Assembly: GCA_032249735.1 (NCBI GenBank) | Contig: JAVVHA010000014.1 | Location: forward strand, 1-64,000 | Direction: 5' to 3' | Source: Dehalococcoidia bacterium | GTDB lineage: Bacteria > Chloroflexota > Dehalococcoidia > SM23-28-2 > HRBIN24 | DNA length: 64,000 nucleotides | In this document: positions 42,719 through 50,769 of the stretch, piece by piece | Layout of the letters: each line of letters starts with the position of its first letter | Numbering within the stretch: the first letter of the stretch is position 1 | The notes under the pieces: model-generated | Told to the model about the DNA's origin: nothing | Databases searched by the model: none | What the model saw: the letters and a program-made list of their open reading frames with translations, nothing else | Program-made: the position numbers and the translations under genes

Positions 42719-43917
42719 GGGAGCCCATCTCTGCCCTGGACAAGCTGGACATTAGGGAGAAGCGGGAGATCTTCCGGCGGGTGGCCATCGTGGGGGTGGA
42801 CGAGAGTGACGAGATAGGCATTGTGCCGCACAAGTCCGCCCTCCAGCTGCACGCTGAGGCCGCTCGCAACGCCCTGGCCGACGCCGGCATCGACAAGTCG
42901 GAGGTGGACGCCGTCCTCACCAGCTCAGCGGGGGCTATGTCCAGCGTCCAACTGGCTGAATATTTGGGCATCGTGCCCATCTACACAGACTCCACCATGA
43001 CGGGGGGTTCCTCCTTCGCCATCCAGCTGGAGCACGCTGCCCTAGCCATCGCCACCGGCATGTGTCGGGTGGCCCTTATCACCCACGGGCAGACTGGCTA
43101 CTCGGACCGGTTACGGGGAGTCGAGCGGCCATCTGGCGACCCTTGGTTCCCCGCTCGCCAGCTGGAGGCCCCATACTATGTGGGAGGGCCTGTGGGCAAT
43201 TACGCCCTGGCCTGTATGCGCCATATGTACCAGTACGGCACCACCCATGAGCAGCTGGCCGAGATCGCCGTCGCCACCCGTAAGTGGGCCCAGCTCAACC
43301 CCAAGGCCCTTATGCGCGAGCCCCTTACCATCGAGGACGTCCTCTCCTCCCGGTGGGTGGTCTACCCCTTTCACATTTACGACTGTTGCCTCGTGACGGA
43401 TGCTGGTGGGGCGGTGGTCCTCACCAGCGCCGAGCGGGCCCGCGATTGCCGCAAGCGGCCAGTCTGGGTCCTTGGGGCGGCCACTGCCCATACCCACCTG
43501 ACCATCTCCCAGATGCCCGACCTGACGGAGACCCCGGCCCGCATATCTGGGCCCAGGGCCATGGCTATGGCGGGCGTTGGCCATGAGGACATCGACGTGG
43601 TGGAGGTTTACGACTCCTTCACCTACACGGTGTTGGTGACCCTAGAGGACCTGGGCTTCTGCGCTAAGGGGGAGGGTGGGCCCTTCGTCTCTGGCCAACG
43701 CACCGCTCCTGGGGGCGACTTCCCCCTCAACACCAATGGTGGTGGCCTCTCGTATACCCATCCTGGCATGTATGGCATCTTCCCCATCATCGAGGCGGTG
43801 CGGCAGCTAAGGGGGGAGTGTGGGCCGCGGCAGGTGCCAGGGGCCAAGGTCGCCCTGGTGAACACCACTGGCGGCACCCTGTCCGCTACGGGGACCTTGG
43901 TGCTGGGCGTGGAGTGA
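42715..43917 (+). CDS. thiolase-fold protein without catalytic cysteines, probable retro-aldolase
   Basis: The 400-residue protein has the thiolase fold (VAIVGVDES, then LHAEAARNALADAGI, VDVVEVYDSFTY, and LALVNTTGGTLS-like end). The nucleophile loop reads TMTGGSSFA (residues 95-102), with no Cys where thiolases have CASG. The second cysteine motif CxGG reads NTTGG. The His loop NTNGGGLSYTHPGMYG remains. This matches Ltp2-like steroid retro-aldolases, which use tyrosines and bind a DUF35 partner. It would cleave a beta-hydroxy acyl-CoA with a tertiary or branched beta carbon. A thiolase function is unlikely. Confidence 0.82.
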   Translation: MREPISALDKLDIREKREIFRRVAIVGVDESDEIGIVPHKSALQLHAEAARNALADAGIDKSEVDAVLTSSAGAMSSVQLAEYLGIVPIYTDSTMTGGSSFAIQLEHAALAIATGMCRVALITHGQTGYSDRLRGVERPSGDPWFPARQLEAPYYVGGPVGNYALACMRHMYQYGTTHEQLAEIAVATRKWAQLNPKALMREPLTIEDVLSSRWVVYPFHIYDCCLVTDAGGAVVLTSAERARDCRKRPVWVLGAATAHTHLTISQMPDLTETPARISGPRAMAMAGVGHEDIDVVEVYDSFTYTVLVTLEDLGFCAKGEGGPFVSGQRTAPGGDFPLNTNGGGLSYTHPGMYGIFPIIEAVRQLRGECGPRQVPGAKVALVNTTGGTLSATGTLVLGVE

Positions 43918-43918
43918 C

Positions 43919-44566
43919 ATGATCATCGACCTCCATGCCCACACCCGTCCTTTTTCCTACGACAGCCAGTTGGGTCCCGACGAGTTGGTGGAGGCGGCCA
44001 AGGCCGCTGGCCTCGATGGCATCTGCCTTACCGAGCACGACCTCTTCTGGGATCCCCAAGAGGTGGCCCAGCTCGCCCGCCGCCACCGCTTCCTGGTCAT
44101 CCCTGGCGTGGAGCTGAACACCGAGCGGGGGCACGTGCTGGCCTTCGGGCTCCGCCGCTATGTTTTGGGGATGGACCGGGTGGAGGTGTTGGCGAAGATA
44201 GCACAGGCGGAGGGAGCGGTGCTAATTGCTGCCCATCCTTACCGGCGTCAGGCCCCTTGGCGCCGCAACGACCCCCGAGAGTGGGAGGAGGCGGTGCAGA
44301 GGGCCCTGGCCAACCCTTGTTACCGCATCGTATGTGCCATGGAGGGGCTCAACGGGCGAGGTGGTGAGCTGGACAACCGCTTCTCACAGGAGGTGGCCCT
44401 CCGTCTGGGGTTGCCCCAGGTGGGAGGAAGCGATGCTCACGCCCCCCAGGACGTGGGGCGGTGTGCTACCGAGTTCTTCCGCCCCATCAGTGGCCTGGCG
44501 GACCTGATAGAGGAGCTGCGGGCCGGCCGCTTCCGGCCCGTGCGGCTGGACCATTTGACAGGGTAA
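43919..44566 (+). CDS. PHP-domain phosphoesterase-like protein
   Basis: The 215-residue protein has the four metal motifs of the PHP domain: DLHAHTR at residues 4-10, TEHD near 39, IAAHPYR near 103, and GSDAHAP near 172. ELNTERGHVLAFGL near residue 64 carries a further ligand. The fold is used by histidinol-phosphate phosphatase and by various metal-dependent hydrolases, and the substrate here is unknown. It begins one base after the thiolase-like gene, so it belongs to this operon, but its link to acyl-CoA metabolism is unclear. Confidence 0.87.
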   Translation: MIIDLHAHTRPFSYDSQLGPDELVEAAKAAGLDGICLTEHDLFWDPQEVAQLARRHRFLVIPGVELNTERGHVLAFGLRRYVLGMDRVEVLAKIAQAEGAVLIAAHPYRRQAPWRRNDPREWEEAVQRALANPCYRIVCAMEGLNGRGGELDNRFSQEVALRLGLPQVGGSDAHAPQDVGRCATEFFRPISGLADLIEELRAGRFRPVRLDHLTG

Positions 44567-44626
44567 AGGGCATGATGTATCCTGCCATCGGCGATATACC
44601 GATTATGGGCGGGAAAGGAGGAGGCC

Positions 44627-45103
44627 ATGACGCAGCCGTCTTCTGTCATCACCGATGAGATGCGTTCCTATATAGGCAAGGAGTCGGGGCCGGTGGTGGT
44701 GGAGGTGGATAAGAGCGCCTGTCGCATGTTCGCCCGCGCTGTGGGCTATACCGACCCCGTCTTCTATGACGAGGAGGAGGCCAAGAGGCGTGGATACCGC
44801 AGCATCCCTGCCCCGCCAGGGTTCTTGGGCCACGTAGTCTATAACCCCGCCCGGCCGGAACAGAGGCTGGACTACCTGCCCCCCTTCAAGACCCCCTTTA
44901 CCCGTATCCTCAACGGCGGCACCGATATCGAATACCTGGATGACATCTGCGCAGGCGATGTGCTGACCGTCACCCGCAAGGTGGTGGACATACAGGAGAG
45001 GCAGGGGCGTCTGGGCCCCATGCTCATCGTGGTGAGCGAGTTCACCTACCGGCGAGGGGAACAGGTGGTGGCCAAGTTCCGTGGCACCCTGATCCAGTAC
45101 TAA
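44627..45103 (+). CDS. MaoC-like hydratase subunit A (FAS1-like dehydratase domain)
   Basis: The 158-residue hot-dog protein resembles the N-terminal dehydratase half of HadA/HadC and ChsH-type enoyl-CoA hydratases. It has FARAVGYTDPVFYDEEEAKRRGYRSIPAPPGFLG near residue 35, followed by ILNGGTDIEYLDDICAGDVLTV. This type supplies the lid and substrate-binding face and pairs with a catalytic MaoC subunit, encoded 14 bases downstream. An AAAGGAGGAGG site precedes the ATG at 44627. It would act on trans-2-enoyl-CoA. Confidence 0.85.
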   Translation: MTQPSSVITDEMRSYIGKESGPVVVEVDKSACRMFARAVGYTDPVFYDEEEAKRRGYRSIPAPPGFLGHVVYNPARPEQRLDYLPPFKTPFTRILNGGTDIEYLDDICAGDVLTVTRKVVDIQERQGRLGPMLIVVSEFTYRRGEQVVAKFRGTLIQY

Positions 45104-45117
45104 ATAGGGAGGGAGCT

Positions 45118-45552
45118 ATGGAGCAGAAAGTGTACTTCGAGGACGTGCAGGAAGGTCAGGAGGTGCCCACCCTCACCATGCACTGCGATTCCCAGCGCTT
45201 GGTGATGTGGGCGGCAGCCTCTGGCGACTTCTACCAGATCCACTACGATAAGGACTTCGCCCAGGCGACGGGGCTTCCTGAGCGTATCGTCCATGGGGCC
45301 CTTAAGCATGCCCTTCTAGGCCGCATGCTCCACGAATGGGTCGCTCCCCGGGGGCGCGTCAAGCGGCTGGCAGTGCAGTACCGGGGGATGGACATGGTGA
45401 ACGAAGACGTCATCTGTAAGGGTGTGGTCACCAAGAAGTACCGGCAGGACGGGGAGAACATCGTGGAGCTGGAGGTGTGGACGGAGAACCCGCAGGGGCA
45501 GAAGACCACCCCAGGGACAGCCATCGTTACCCTTCCTTCCCGCGAGGGATAA
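45118..45552 (+). CDS. MaoC-like hydratase subunit B, catalytic
   Basis: The 144-residue hot-dog protein carries the (R)-hydratase motif in SGDFYQIHYDKDFAQATGLPERIVHGAL, with the catalytic Asp and His of the D-x4-H pattern at about residues 40 and 45. Together with the previous subunit it should form a heteromeric enoyl-CoA hydratase that yields (R)-3-hydroxyacyl-CoA. GGGAGGGAGC precedes the ATG. The SDR gene that follows would oxidise that product. Confidence 0.88.
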   Translation: MEQKVYFEDVQEGQEVPTLTMHCDSQRLVMWAAASGDFYQIHYDKDFAQATGLPERIVHGALKHALLGRMLHEWVAPRGRVKRLAVQYRGMDMVNEDVICKGVVTKKYRQDGENIVELEVWTENPQGQKTTPGTAIVTLPSREG

Positions 45553-45576
45553 CACCTATAGACCAAAGGAGGAGCC

Positions 45577-46479
45577 ATGGGCTGGCTGGACGGCAAGGTG
45601 GCGGTGGTCACCGGTGCCGGCCGAGGCATCGGGAGGGCCATTGCCCTCATGATGGCGCAAGAGGGGGCCAAAGTGGTGGTCAACGACCCGGGCGTGGGGC
45701 CCGACGGGATAGGCCACGATCGGGGCCCCGCTGACCAGGTGGTGGAGGAGATAAGGAGTGGTGGTGGGGAGGCGGTGGCCAGCTATGAGTCGGTGGCGGA
45801 CTTTGAGGCTGCGGGGCGGATCATTGGCAAGGCGGTGGAGGCCTTTGGGCGCATTGACATCCTGGTGAACAATGCGGGCATCCTACGGGACCGGATGGTG
45901 TTCAACATGACGGAGGAGGAGTGGGATGCTGTCATCGCCGTGCATCTGAAGGGGACGTTCAACTGCACTCGGCATGCCTCTGTGCTTATGCGCCAGCAAC
46001 GGTTCGGGCGCATCATCAACGTATCCTCCATATCCGGTCTGAGGGGCAACTCTGGCCAGGCCAACTACGGGGCGGCCAAGGCAGGGATCGCTGGCTTCAC
46101 GCGGGTGGTGGCCCGCGACTTGGGCCGATATGGCGTTACGTGCAACTGTGTGGCACCGCGGGCCCTTACACGCCTTACCGCGGGCGTACCTGTCTTGGCG
46201 GAGGCCATGAAGGAGCTGAAGCCGGAGCACATTGCGCCCATGGTCTGCTATCTAGCTAGCGATGCCGCCTGGAACATCAACGGCCAGGTCTTCCTGGTGT
46301 ACGGGGGGACGGTGGCCCTTCTGCACCATCCCCTGCCATGGCGGACCATCTTCAAGCCCGGGATGTGGACTTACGAGGAGATCTCTAGGCTCATGCCAGT
46401 GCTCCTGGAGGGGACCCGCAACCCAGCACCCCCTCCTGAGGACTTGGAGATCCCTGGGCGCCCCCGCAAGCAGGGGTAG
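45577..46479 (+). CDS. HSD17B4-like SDR, (R)-3-hydroxyacyl-CoA dehydrogenase type, copy 1
   Basis: The 300-residue SDR resembles the dehydrogenase domain of peroxisomal multifunctional enzyme 2. It has GAGRGIGRAIA near residue 12, VVNDPGV, NNAGILRDRM near 96, and a catalytic SSISG with NYGAAKAG. The PG motif that follows the substrate loop in SDRs is changed: CVAPRALTRLTAG has Arg where Gly is usual. Residues 50 to 185 are encoded by a block identical at the DNA level to the next gene. GGAGGAGCC precedes the ATG. The substrate is probably a 3-hydroxyacyl-CoA made by the hydratase pair. Confidence 0.85.
   Translation: MGWLDGKVAVVTGAGRGIGRAIALMMAQEGAKVVVNDPGVGPDGIGHDRGPADQVVEEIRSGGGEAVASYESVADFEAAGRIIGKAVEAFGRIDILVNNAGILRDRMVFNMTEEEWDAVIAVHLKGTFNCTRHASVLMRQQRFGRIINVSSISGLRGNSGQANYGAAKAGIAGFTRVVARDLGRYGVTCNCVAPRALTRLTAGVPVLAEAMKELKPEHIAPMVCYLASDAAWNINGQVFLVYGGTVALLHHPLPWRTIFKPGMWTYEEISRLMPVLLEGTRNPAPPPEDLEIPGRPRKQG
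45724..46133. repeat. 410-bp block identical to 46663-47072, unit 1
   Basis: Every base from 45724 to 46133 matches 46663 to 47072, at an offset of 939. Immediately outside the block the two genes differ clearly: CGG against CAA before it, and GCGTTACG against GGTCACC after it. Between paralogues that differ this much elsewhere, a perfect tract indicates recent gene conversion or an assembly artefact. Confidence 0.97.
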
Positions 46480-46512
46480 CAAACACAGAGCTCAACGGGG
46501 AGGTCAAAGGTC

Positions 46513-47454
46513 ATGGGCGACAGGCTCAAGGATCGGGTGGCGGTAGTCACCGGTGCCGGCCGGGGCATCGGGAGGGCCATCGCACTGGCTCTGGCGCGAG
46601 AGGGTGCCAAGGTGGTGGTCAATGACCCGGGCGTGAACGTGGACGGCACCGGATTCGACCAAGGCCCCGCTGACCAGGTGGTGGAGGAGATAAGGAGTGG
46701 TGGTGGGGAGGCGGTGGCCAGCTATGAGTCGGTGGCGGACTTTGAGGCTGCGGGGCGGATCATTGGCAAGGCGGTGGAGGCCTTTGGGCGCATTGACATC
46801 CTGGTGAACAATGCGGGCATCCTACGGGACCGGATGGTGTTCAACATGACGGAGGAGGAGTGGGATGCTGTCATCGCCGTGCATCTGAAGGGGACGTTCA
46901 ACTGCACTCGGCATGCCTCTGTGCTTATGCGCCAGCAACGGTTCGGGCGCATCATCAACGTATCCTCCATATCCGGTCTGAGGGGCAACTCTGGCCAGGC
47001 CAACTACGGGGCGGCCAAGGCAGGGATCGCTGGCTTCACGCGGGTGGTGGCCCGCGACTTGGGCCGATATGGGGTCACCTGCAACGCCATCGCCCCGGGG
47101 GCCATAACCCGCATGACGGCTGGGCTGGCAGAGCTGAGGGCCCAGCGGGGGGCGCCTTCTGAGCCGTCCATGCCTCGTCTGGTGGAGATGACGCCGGAGC
47201 ATGTGGCGCCTCTGGTGGTCTATCTGGCCAGCGACGAGGCGTGGAACATCAATGGCAAGATCTTCCACGTGGCGGGGGGCTACATATCCCTGGCCTTCGA
47301 GGAGCTGCCCAGGCATCAGATCACCAAGGACGGCATGTGGACCATCGAGGAGCTGGCGGACCTGGTGCCCCGCTTCCTCATGCAGGATGTGCCCAACCCA
47401 GCGCCACCGCCTGAGGACCTGGAGATTCCTGGGCGTCCCCGCAAGGCCAGCTAG
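46513..47454 (+). CDS. HSD17B4-like SDR, (R)-3-hydroxyacyl-CoA dehydrogenase type, copy 2
   Basis: The 313-residue SDR has the same plan as copy 1, with GAGRGIGRAIALALARE, NNAGILRDRM and NYGAAKAG. It keeps the normal AIAPGAITRMTAG motif and has an 11-residue insertion after it (ELRAQRGAPSE). The C-terminal part (ALLVVYLAS-like and ELPRHQITKDGMW) differs from copy 1 in most codons, and both end with PPPEDLEIPGRPRK. A GGGAGGTCAAAGG site precedes the ATG. Its stop overlaps the end of the minus-strand GNAT gene by four bases. Confidence 0.87.
   Translation: MGDRLKDRVAVVTGAGRGIGRAIALALAREGAKVVVNDPGVNVDGTGFDQGPADQVVEEIRSGGGEAVASYESVADFEAAGRIIGKAVEAFGRIDILVNNAGILRDRMVFNMTEEEWDAVIAVHLKGTFNCTRHASVLMRQQRFGRIINVSSISGLRGNSGQANYGAAKAGIAGFTRVVARDLGRYGVTCNAIAPGAITRMTAGLAELRAQRGAPSEPSMPRLVEMTPEHVAPLVVYLASDEAWNINGKIFHVAGGYISLAFEELPRHQITKDGMWTIEELADLVPRFLMQDVPNPAPPPEDLEIPGRPRKAS
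46663..47072. repeat. 410-bp block identical to 45724-46133, unit 2
   Basis: This is the second unit of the direct repeat. It covers codons 51 to 187 of copy 2, including the catalytic Ser, Tyr and Lys. Confidence 0.97.
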
Positions 47455-47990
47455 GGGGCGGCGAACGTCTCCCTGTGCACCTCCATCACTACGAAGGCGT
47501 GGCCGTTACGGAAGGCGGTGCCGCAGGGCACGAATCCCGCTTTGCGGAAGGCCCTTTGTGCCCGCACGTTCCAGGTCAGGGTGTGGAGATAGAGGCGACG
47601 TAGCGAGGTGGCCCGGAAGAGGTGATGGACAATGGTCTCCACGGCATCGCTGCCGTAACCTCGGCCCCAATATTCTCGTAGGCCGATGCTGATGCCTAGC
47701 TCTGCCTCCTGGCGCCAGCGGTCCACGTTGTAGTACATGATGTTGCCGATGCGTCTGCCTTCCTCGTCTTCGATGGCTAGGTTGCGCAAGGCGGCGTCGG
47801 TGAAGCGCATGTCCAGCTCCCAGGTACGGGCGTAGTCCTGGAAGGGCATGCGAAGGGGAGGCGCGGCATCGTAAGCGGCTAGCTCCTCGTCCGCCCGCCA
47901 GGCGTAGTCCTGGACCACATCGGTCATGCGCTTACGGCGTAGGATGGTCCTCCTCCCCCTGGCCACCACGTCGTCCTTGGGGGTGAGCAT
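47451..47990 (-). CDS. GNAT-family N-acetyltransferase
   Basis: The 179-residue protein has the GNAT acetyl-CoA site in ELGISIGLREYWGRGYGSDAVETIVHHLF (about residues 100-128) and the fourth-motif pattern LHTLTWNVRAQRAFRKAGFV. This is the RimJ/RimL-like subtype. ILRRKRMTDVVQDYAWRADEEL near the start fits the first strand of the fold, so the ATG at 47990 is kept even though the first 59 bases lie inside the Nudix gene. It could be a protein or small-molecule acetyltransferase. Confidence 0.85.
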   Translation of the reverse strand: MLTPKDDVVARGRRTILRRKRMTDVVQDYAWRADEELAAYDAAPPLRMPFQDYARTWELDMRFTDAALRNLAIEDEEGRRIGNIMYYNVDRWRQEAELGISIGLREYWGRGYGSDAVETIVHHLFRATSLRRLYLHTLTWNVRAQRAFRKAGFVPCGTAFRNGHAFVVMEVHRETFAAP

Positions 47991-48447
47991 GGCCCTCCAC
48001 CTCCTCGATGAGCCTCTGGGCCTGGCGCACTACCTCCGCCTCGTTGGGATAAGTAAGGCGTTGTATCGCTTCCTCAATAGGCACCCACTCCACCCGGTCG
48101 TACTCCCAGTCGTGCTGCTCGACGCTGCCGCCTGTGGGGACCATCAGGTAATGGTGGACGCGCTTATGGACCCGCACCTTCTCCTGGGGACGCACAAACC
48201 AGTACTCGATGGTGCCTATCTTGGCCAAAGGGCGTACCTGGAGCCCTGTCTCCTCTGCCACCTCCCTAGCTGCCGTCTCCTCCAGAGATTCGCCCGGGGC
48301 GGGGGTGCCCTTGGGCAGGCCCCACACCCCGTCCTTGGTGCGGCCACATATGACCACCTCGATGCCTTGGGGGCCGCGGCGGTATACCACGCCGCCTGCC
48401 GAGACGGCCTCCTCTATGGGCATGCCGGGCTTGCGGCGCCTACTCAT
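47932..48447 (-). CDS. Nudix hydrolase
   Basis: The 171-residue protein has a complete Nudix box, GTPAPGESLEETAAREVAEETGL, at about residues 47-69 (split here as GTPAPGE then REVAEETGL). All metal-binding glutamates are present. SAGGVVYRRGPQGIEVVICGR precedes it. Substrates could be diadenosine polyphosphates or dinucleotides. A Pro/Gly/Arg tail overlaps the start of the GNAT gene. It overlaps the HEAT gene's end by eight bases. Confidence 0.88.
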   Translation of the reverse strand: MSRRRKPGMPIEEAVSAGGVVYRRGPQGIEVVICGRTKDGVWGLPKGTPAPGESLEETAAREVAEETGLQVRPLAKIGTIEYWFVRPQEKVRVHKRVHHYLMVPTGGSVEQHDWEYDRVEWVPIEEAIQRLTYPNEAEVVRQAQRLIEEVEGHAHPQGRRGGQGEEDHPTP

Positions 48448-49360
48448 CGATGATGGAACCTAAGGCGAAGGGGTCTTCCTGGAACCCCAGCTCGGCCAGG
48501 GCGGCGGTGACCGCTTCCCTTATGGCCGGTGAGGGATCCGACCGCAGGGAGAGGAGCAGCTCCTTGGCCTCGGGGCCGCCGATCTGGCCCAAAGCGGCGA
48601 TGGCTGCCTGGCGGACCTCCATGTCATCGTCTTCCAGAAGAGGAGCTAGGTGGGGCACAGCTTGGGCGTGGCCGATGGCGCCACAGGCCAGGGCTGCCTC
48701 GTACCGACACTCGGGGTCCTCGCTCTGAAGCTCCCGCAAGAGGATGGGTAGCCACCGGGAGTCAGCGCTTCGCCCCATGGCGTGGATGGCGGCGATGCGC
48801 AAGCGATAGTGGCCGCTCTCCAGGGCTTCGCTGATGGCCTCCCGCACCCACGGGAGCTCGCCCATGGGCCCCATGGCCTCCAAGGCCCTTGCCCGCACCT
48901 CCGCCGGCTCCCTGGGATCTTGGGCCACCCGGCGCAGGGCCTCCTCGATGGGCCGGAAATGCCTCTCATGCAGCTGGCCCATATGGAAACGGAGCACGAA
49001 CTGCCCCAAGACCAGCGCTGCCTCCGCCCGCACCACCGGGGCAGGGTCGGCCTCCAATAGGCGCAGGAGCTTGGGGATGAGGTCCCTGCCCTCGTATTCC
49101 CAGAGGCCACGCACGGCCACCGCCCGCACCTCCGCGTCCTCGTCATCCAGGGCCAGCAGGAACACGGAGTGGAAGTTCAGGTCCAGGTTATCCTCCATGA
49201 GATGGTAGAGCATACGTACCACAGAGCGCCGCCTCTCCAGGGGGACGCGCGGCCAGATGTGGGCCAGCTCCTCTTGCTGGGCCTCCGAGAGGTAGGAGAG
49301 CTTAGCTAGCTGGGAGGCCTTGGGAGGCCTTGGGCTCTGCAGGATCTCTTGCCAGGACAT
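48440..49360 (-). CDS. HEAT-repeat protein
   Basis: The 306-residue protein has several PBS-lyase-like HEAT repeats, such as DEDAEVRAVAVRGLWEY, DPAPVVRAEAALVLGQF, DPECRYEAALACGAIG, DDDMEVRQAAIAALGQIG and DPSPAIREAVTAALAELG. These are scaffold-type helical repeats that bind proteins. The N-terminal segment (WQEILQSPRPPKASQLAKLSYLSEAQQEELAHIWP) is separate. The ATG at 49360 lies five bases after the tldE stop. The frame is open to 49435 but would overlap tldE. The partner is unknown. Confidence 0.83.
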   Translation of the reverse strand: MSWQEILQSPRPPKASQLAKLSYLSEAQQEELAHIWPRVPLERRRSVVRMLYHLMEDNLDLNFHSVFLLALDDEDAEVRAVAVRGLWEYEGRDLIPKLLRLLEADPAPVVRAEAALVLGQFVLRFHMGQLHERHFRPIEEALRRVAQDPREPAEVRARALEAMGPMGELPWVREAISEALESGHYRLRIAAIHAMGRSADSRWLPILLRELQSEDPECRYEAALACGAIGHAQAVPHLAPLLEDDDMEVRQAAIAALGQIGGPEAKELLLSLRSDPSPAIREAVTAALAELGFQEDPFALGSIIDE

Positions 49361-49365
49361 GGCTC

Positions 49366-50694
49366 TTACGGATTGGCAGCCACGCTGAGGGCGGTGAAGG
49401 CTATGGGCGGCACCAGCAGCCCACCTCCTACCCACCGCGGCCTGCCGCCGATGGCTAACACCCTCTCCTTGAGGAGTTGGTGGACGTTGCCAGCCACTAC
49501 TGTATCCTTAACTCGCCCCACCACTTCTCCCCTCTCTATTTTATAGCCCAGCAGGACGTTACCTGAGAAATCGCCGGCCATGACGTTGCCCTGGCCGGCC
49601 CCCATGAGCTGGTCCACCACGAGCCCTTCGTCCAAAGAAGCGATGATCTCCTCCAGGCTCCCCTCCCCTGGCTCCACCACTAGACAAGAAGGAGCGATGG
49701 AGGTCTGGCCGGCGGGGGTCCGGTAGCCATGGCCCGTCGGTTGGGCCCCGGCCATGCCAGCGGTCTGGAGGTCGTAGAGGAAGTGGCATACTCTCCCTCC
49801 CTCCACTAAGGGGAGGCGGCGACTGGGGATGCCCTCATCGTCGCATATGCGGCTGGCCGGGCGGTAGGGCAGTGTGGGGTCGTCCCAAATGGTAAGGCGG
49901 GGGTCGTAAGCTTTGTGGCCCAGCAGGTGGGCCAGGGGGGACTGCCCCTGGTGGACCAGACGTCCGGAGAAAGCCAAGGTCAGGGGGGCCACGAGGGCGC
50001 TGGCCACCCCTAGAGGGGTGAAGACCACCGGCAGCTCACCGGTGCGCACCCGGGCTGTGTGTCGCGCCCAGTGGAGCTGGCGTTTCACCTCTTGCACGAT
50101 GTCCATCACGTCTCCGATAGGCTGGCAAGAGGCCTTGGCATCGCCCACGAAGAGCATGTCGGTGCCCCGCACCAAGGTCCCGTATAGGCCCACGGAGAAG
50201 ACGGTTCGCCGGTAGTGAAAACGGCCACCACGGGAGTTGAGGCCCATGACCTCCTGGACGGTACGGCGCACGCTAGCCTCGCACACCAATCCCTCCTCCT
50301 CTGCCTGCACAGCGGCGATGAGGCCTTCCCCAAGGCGCACCATCTCCTCTAGGGTTGTGGAGGGGACAGAAGGGTCATAGGTGGGCACATCCGGGTAGGA
50401 CTGAGGAGGAGGGAAGTGGAGGTGGGCTTGGGGCCCATACCGGGCTGACTCCAAGGCCATCTCCACCAGCTCGTCCAGGCCCTGGGGATGACTGGAGGCA
50501 GCAGCCCCCAAATGGCCATCAGCTACCACCCGCAGGGCCACGCCCGCTATCTGCCGTGCGGTCACCTGCTTCAGGCGGTTGGCCTCGAACAGGACAGGGA
50601 TCTCTTCGGCCTCTGAGTAGAAAACATCCGCCTCCTCTGCCCCGCGGCGGAGGGCCAGATCGATGAGCCTCCCTAGGGCCTCATCCTTCTTCAT
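49366..50694 (-). CDS. TldE/PmbA-like subunit of a TldD/TldE metalloprotease, copy 2
   Basis: The 442-residue protein has no HExxxH motif, as in TldE. Features are DVFYSEAEEIPVLFEANRLKQVT at the start, GLNSRGGRFHYRR, the DDEGIPSRRLPLVEGGRVCHFLYDLQTA loop, and the ending ILGGRPRWVGGGLL-like region. Length matches E. coli PmbA. Its catalytic partner is encoded just upstream (50770-52143). The whole pair is embedded in the minus-strand run from argF to GNAT. The substrate is unknown. Confidence 0.83.
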   Translation of the reverse strand: MKKDEALGRLIDLALRRGAEEADVFYSEAEEIPVLFEANRLKQVTARQIAGVALRVVADGHLGAAASSHPQGLDELVEMALESARYGPQAHLHFPPPQSYPDVPTYDPSVPSTTLEEMVRLGEGLIAAVQAEEEGLVCEASVRRTVQEVMGLNSRGGRFHYRRTVFSVGLYGTLVRGTDMLFVGDAKASCQPIGDVMDIVQEVKRQLHWARHTARVRTGELPVVFTPLGVASALVAPLTLAFSGRLVHQGQSPLAHLLGHKAYDPRLTIWDDPTLPYRPASRICDDEGIPSRRLPLVEGGRVCHFLYDLQTAGMAGAQPTGHGYRTPAGQTSIAPSCLVVEPGEGSLEEIIASLDEGLVVDQLMGAGQGNVMAGDFSGNVLLGYKIERGEVVGRVKDTVVAGNVHQLLKERVLAIGGRPRWVGGGLLVPPIAFTALSVAANP

Positions 50695-50769
50695 ATCACA
50701 CCTCTGACGTTACCATGGACGGCATTTGGGCACTATGGACAGGTCAGCTCAGGCGCGCAAGCGCATCCC

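Noticed and set aside
45724-47072. The identical blocks as an insertion sequence or CRISPR unit.
   Set aside because: They are in-frame parts of two SDR genes, with no transposase, terminal inverted repeats or spacer pattern.
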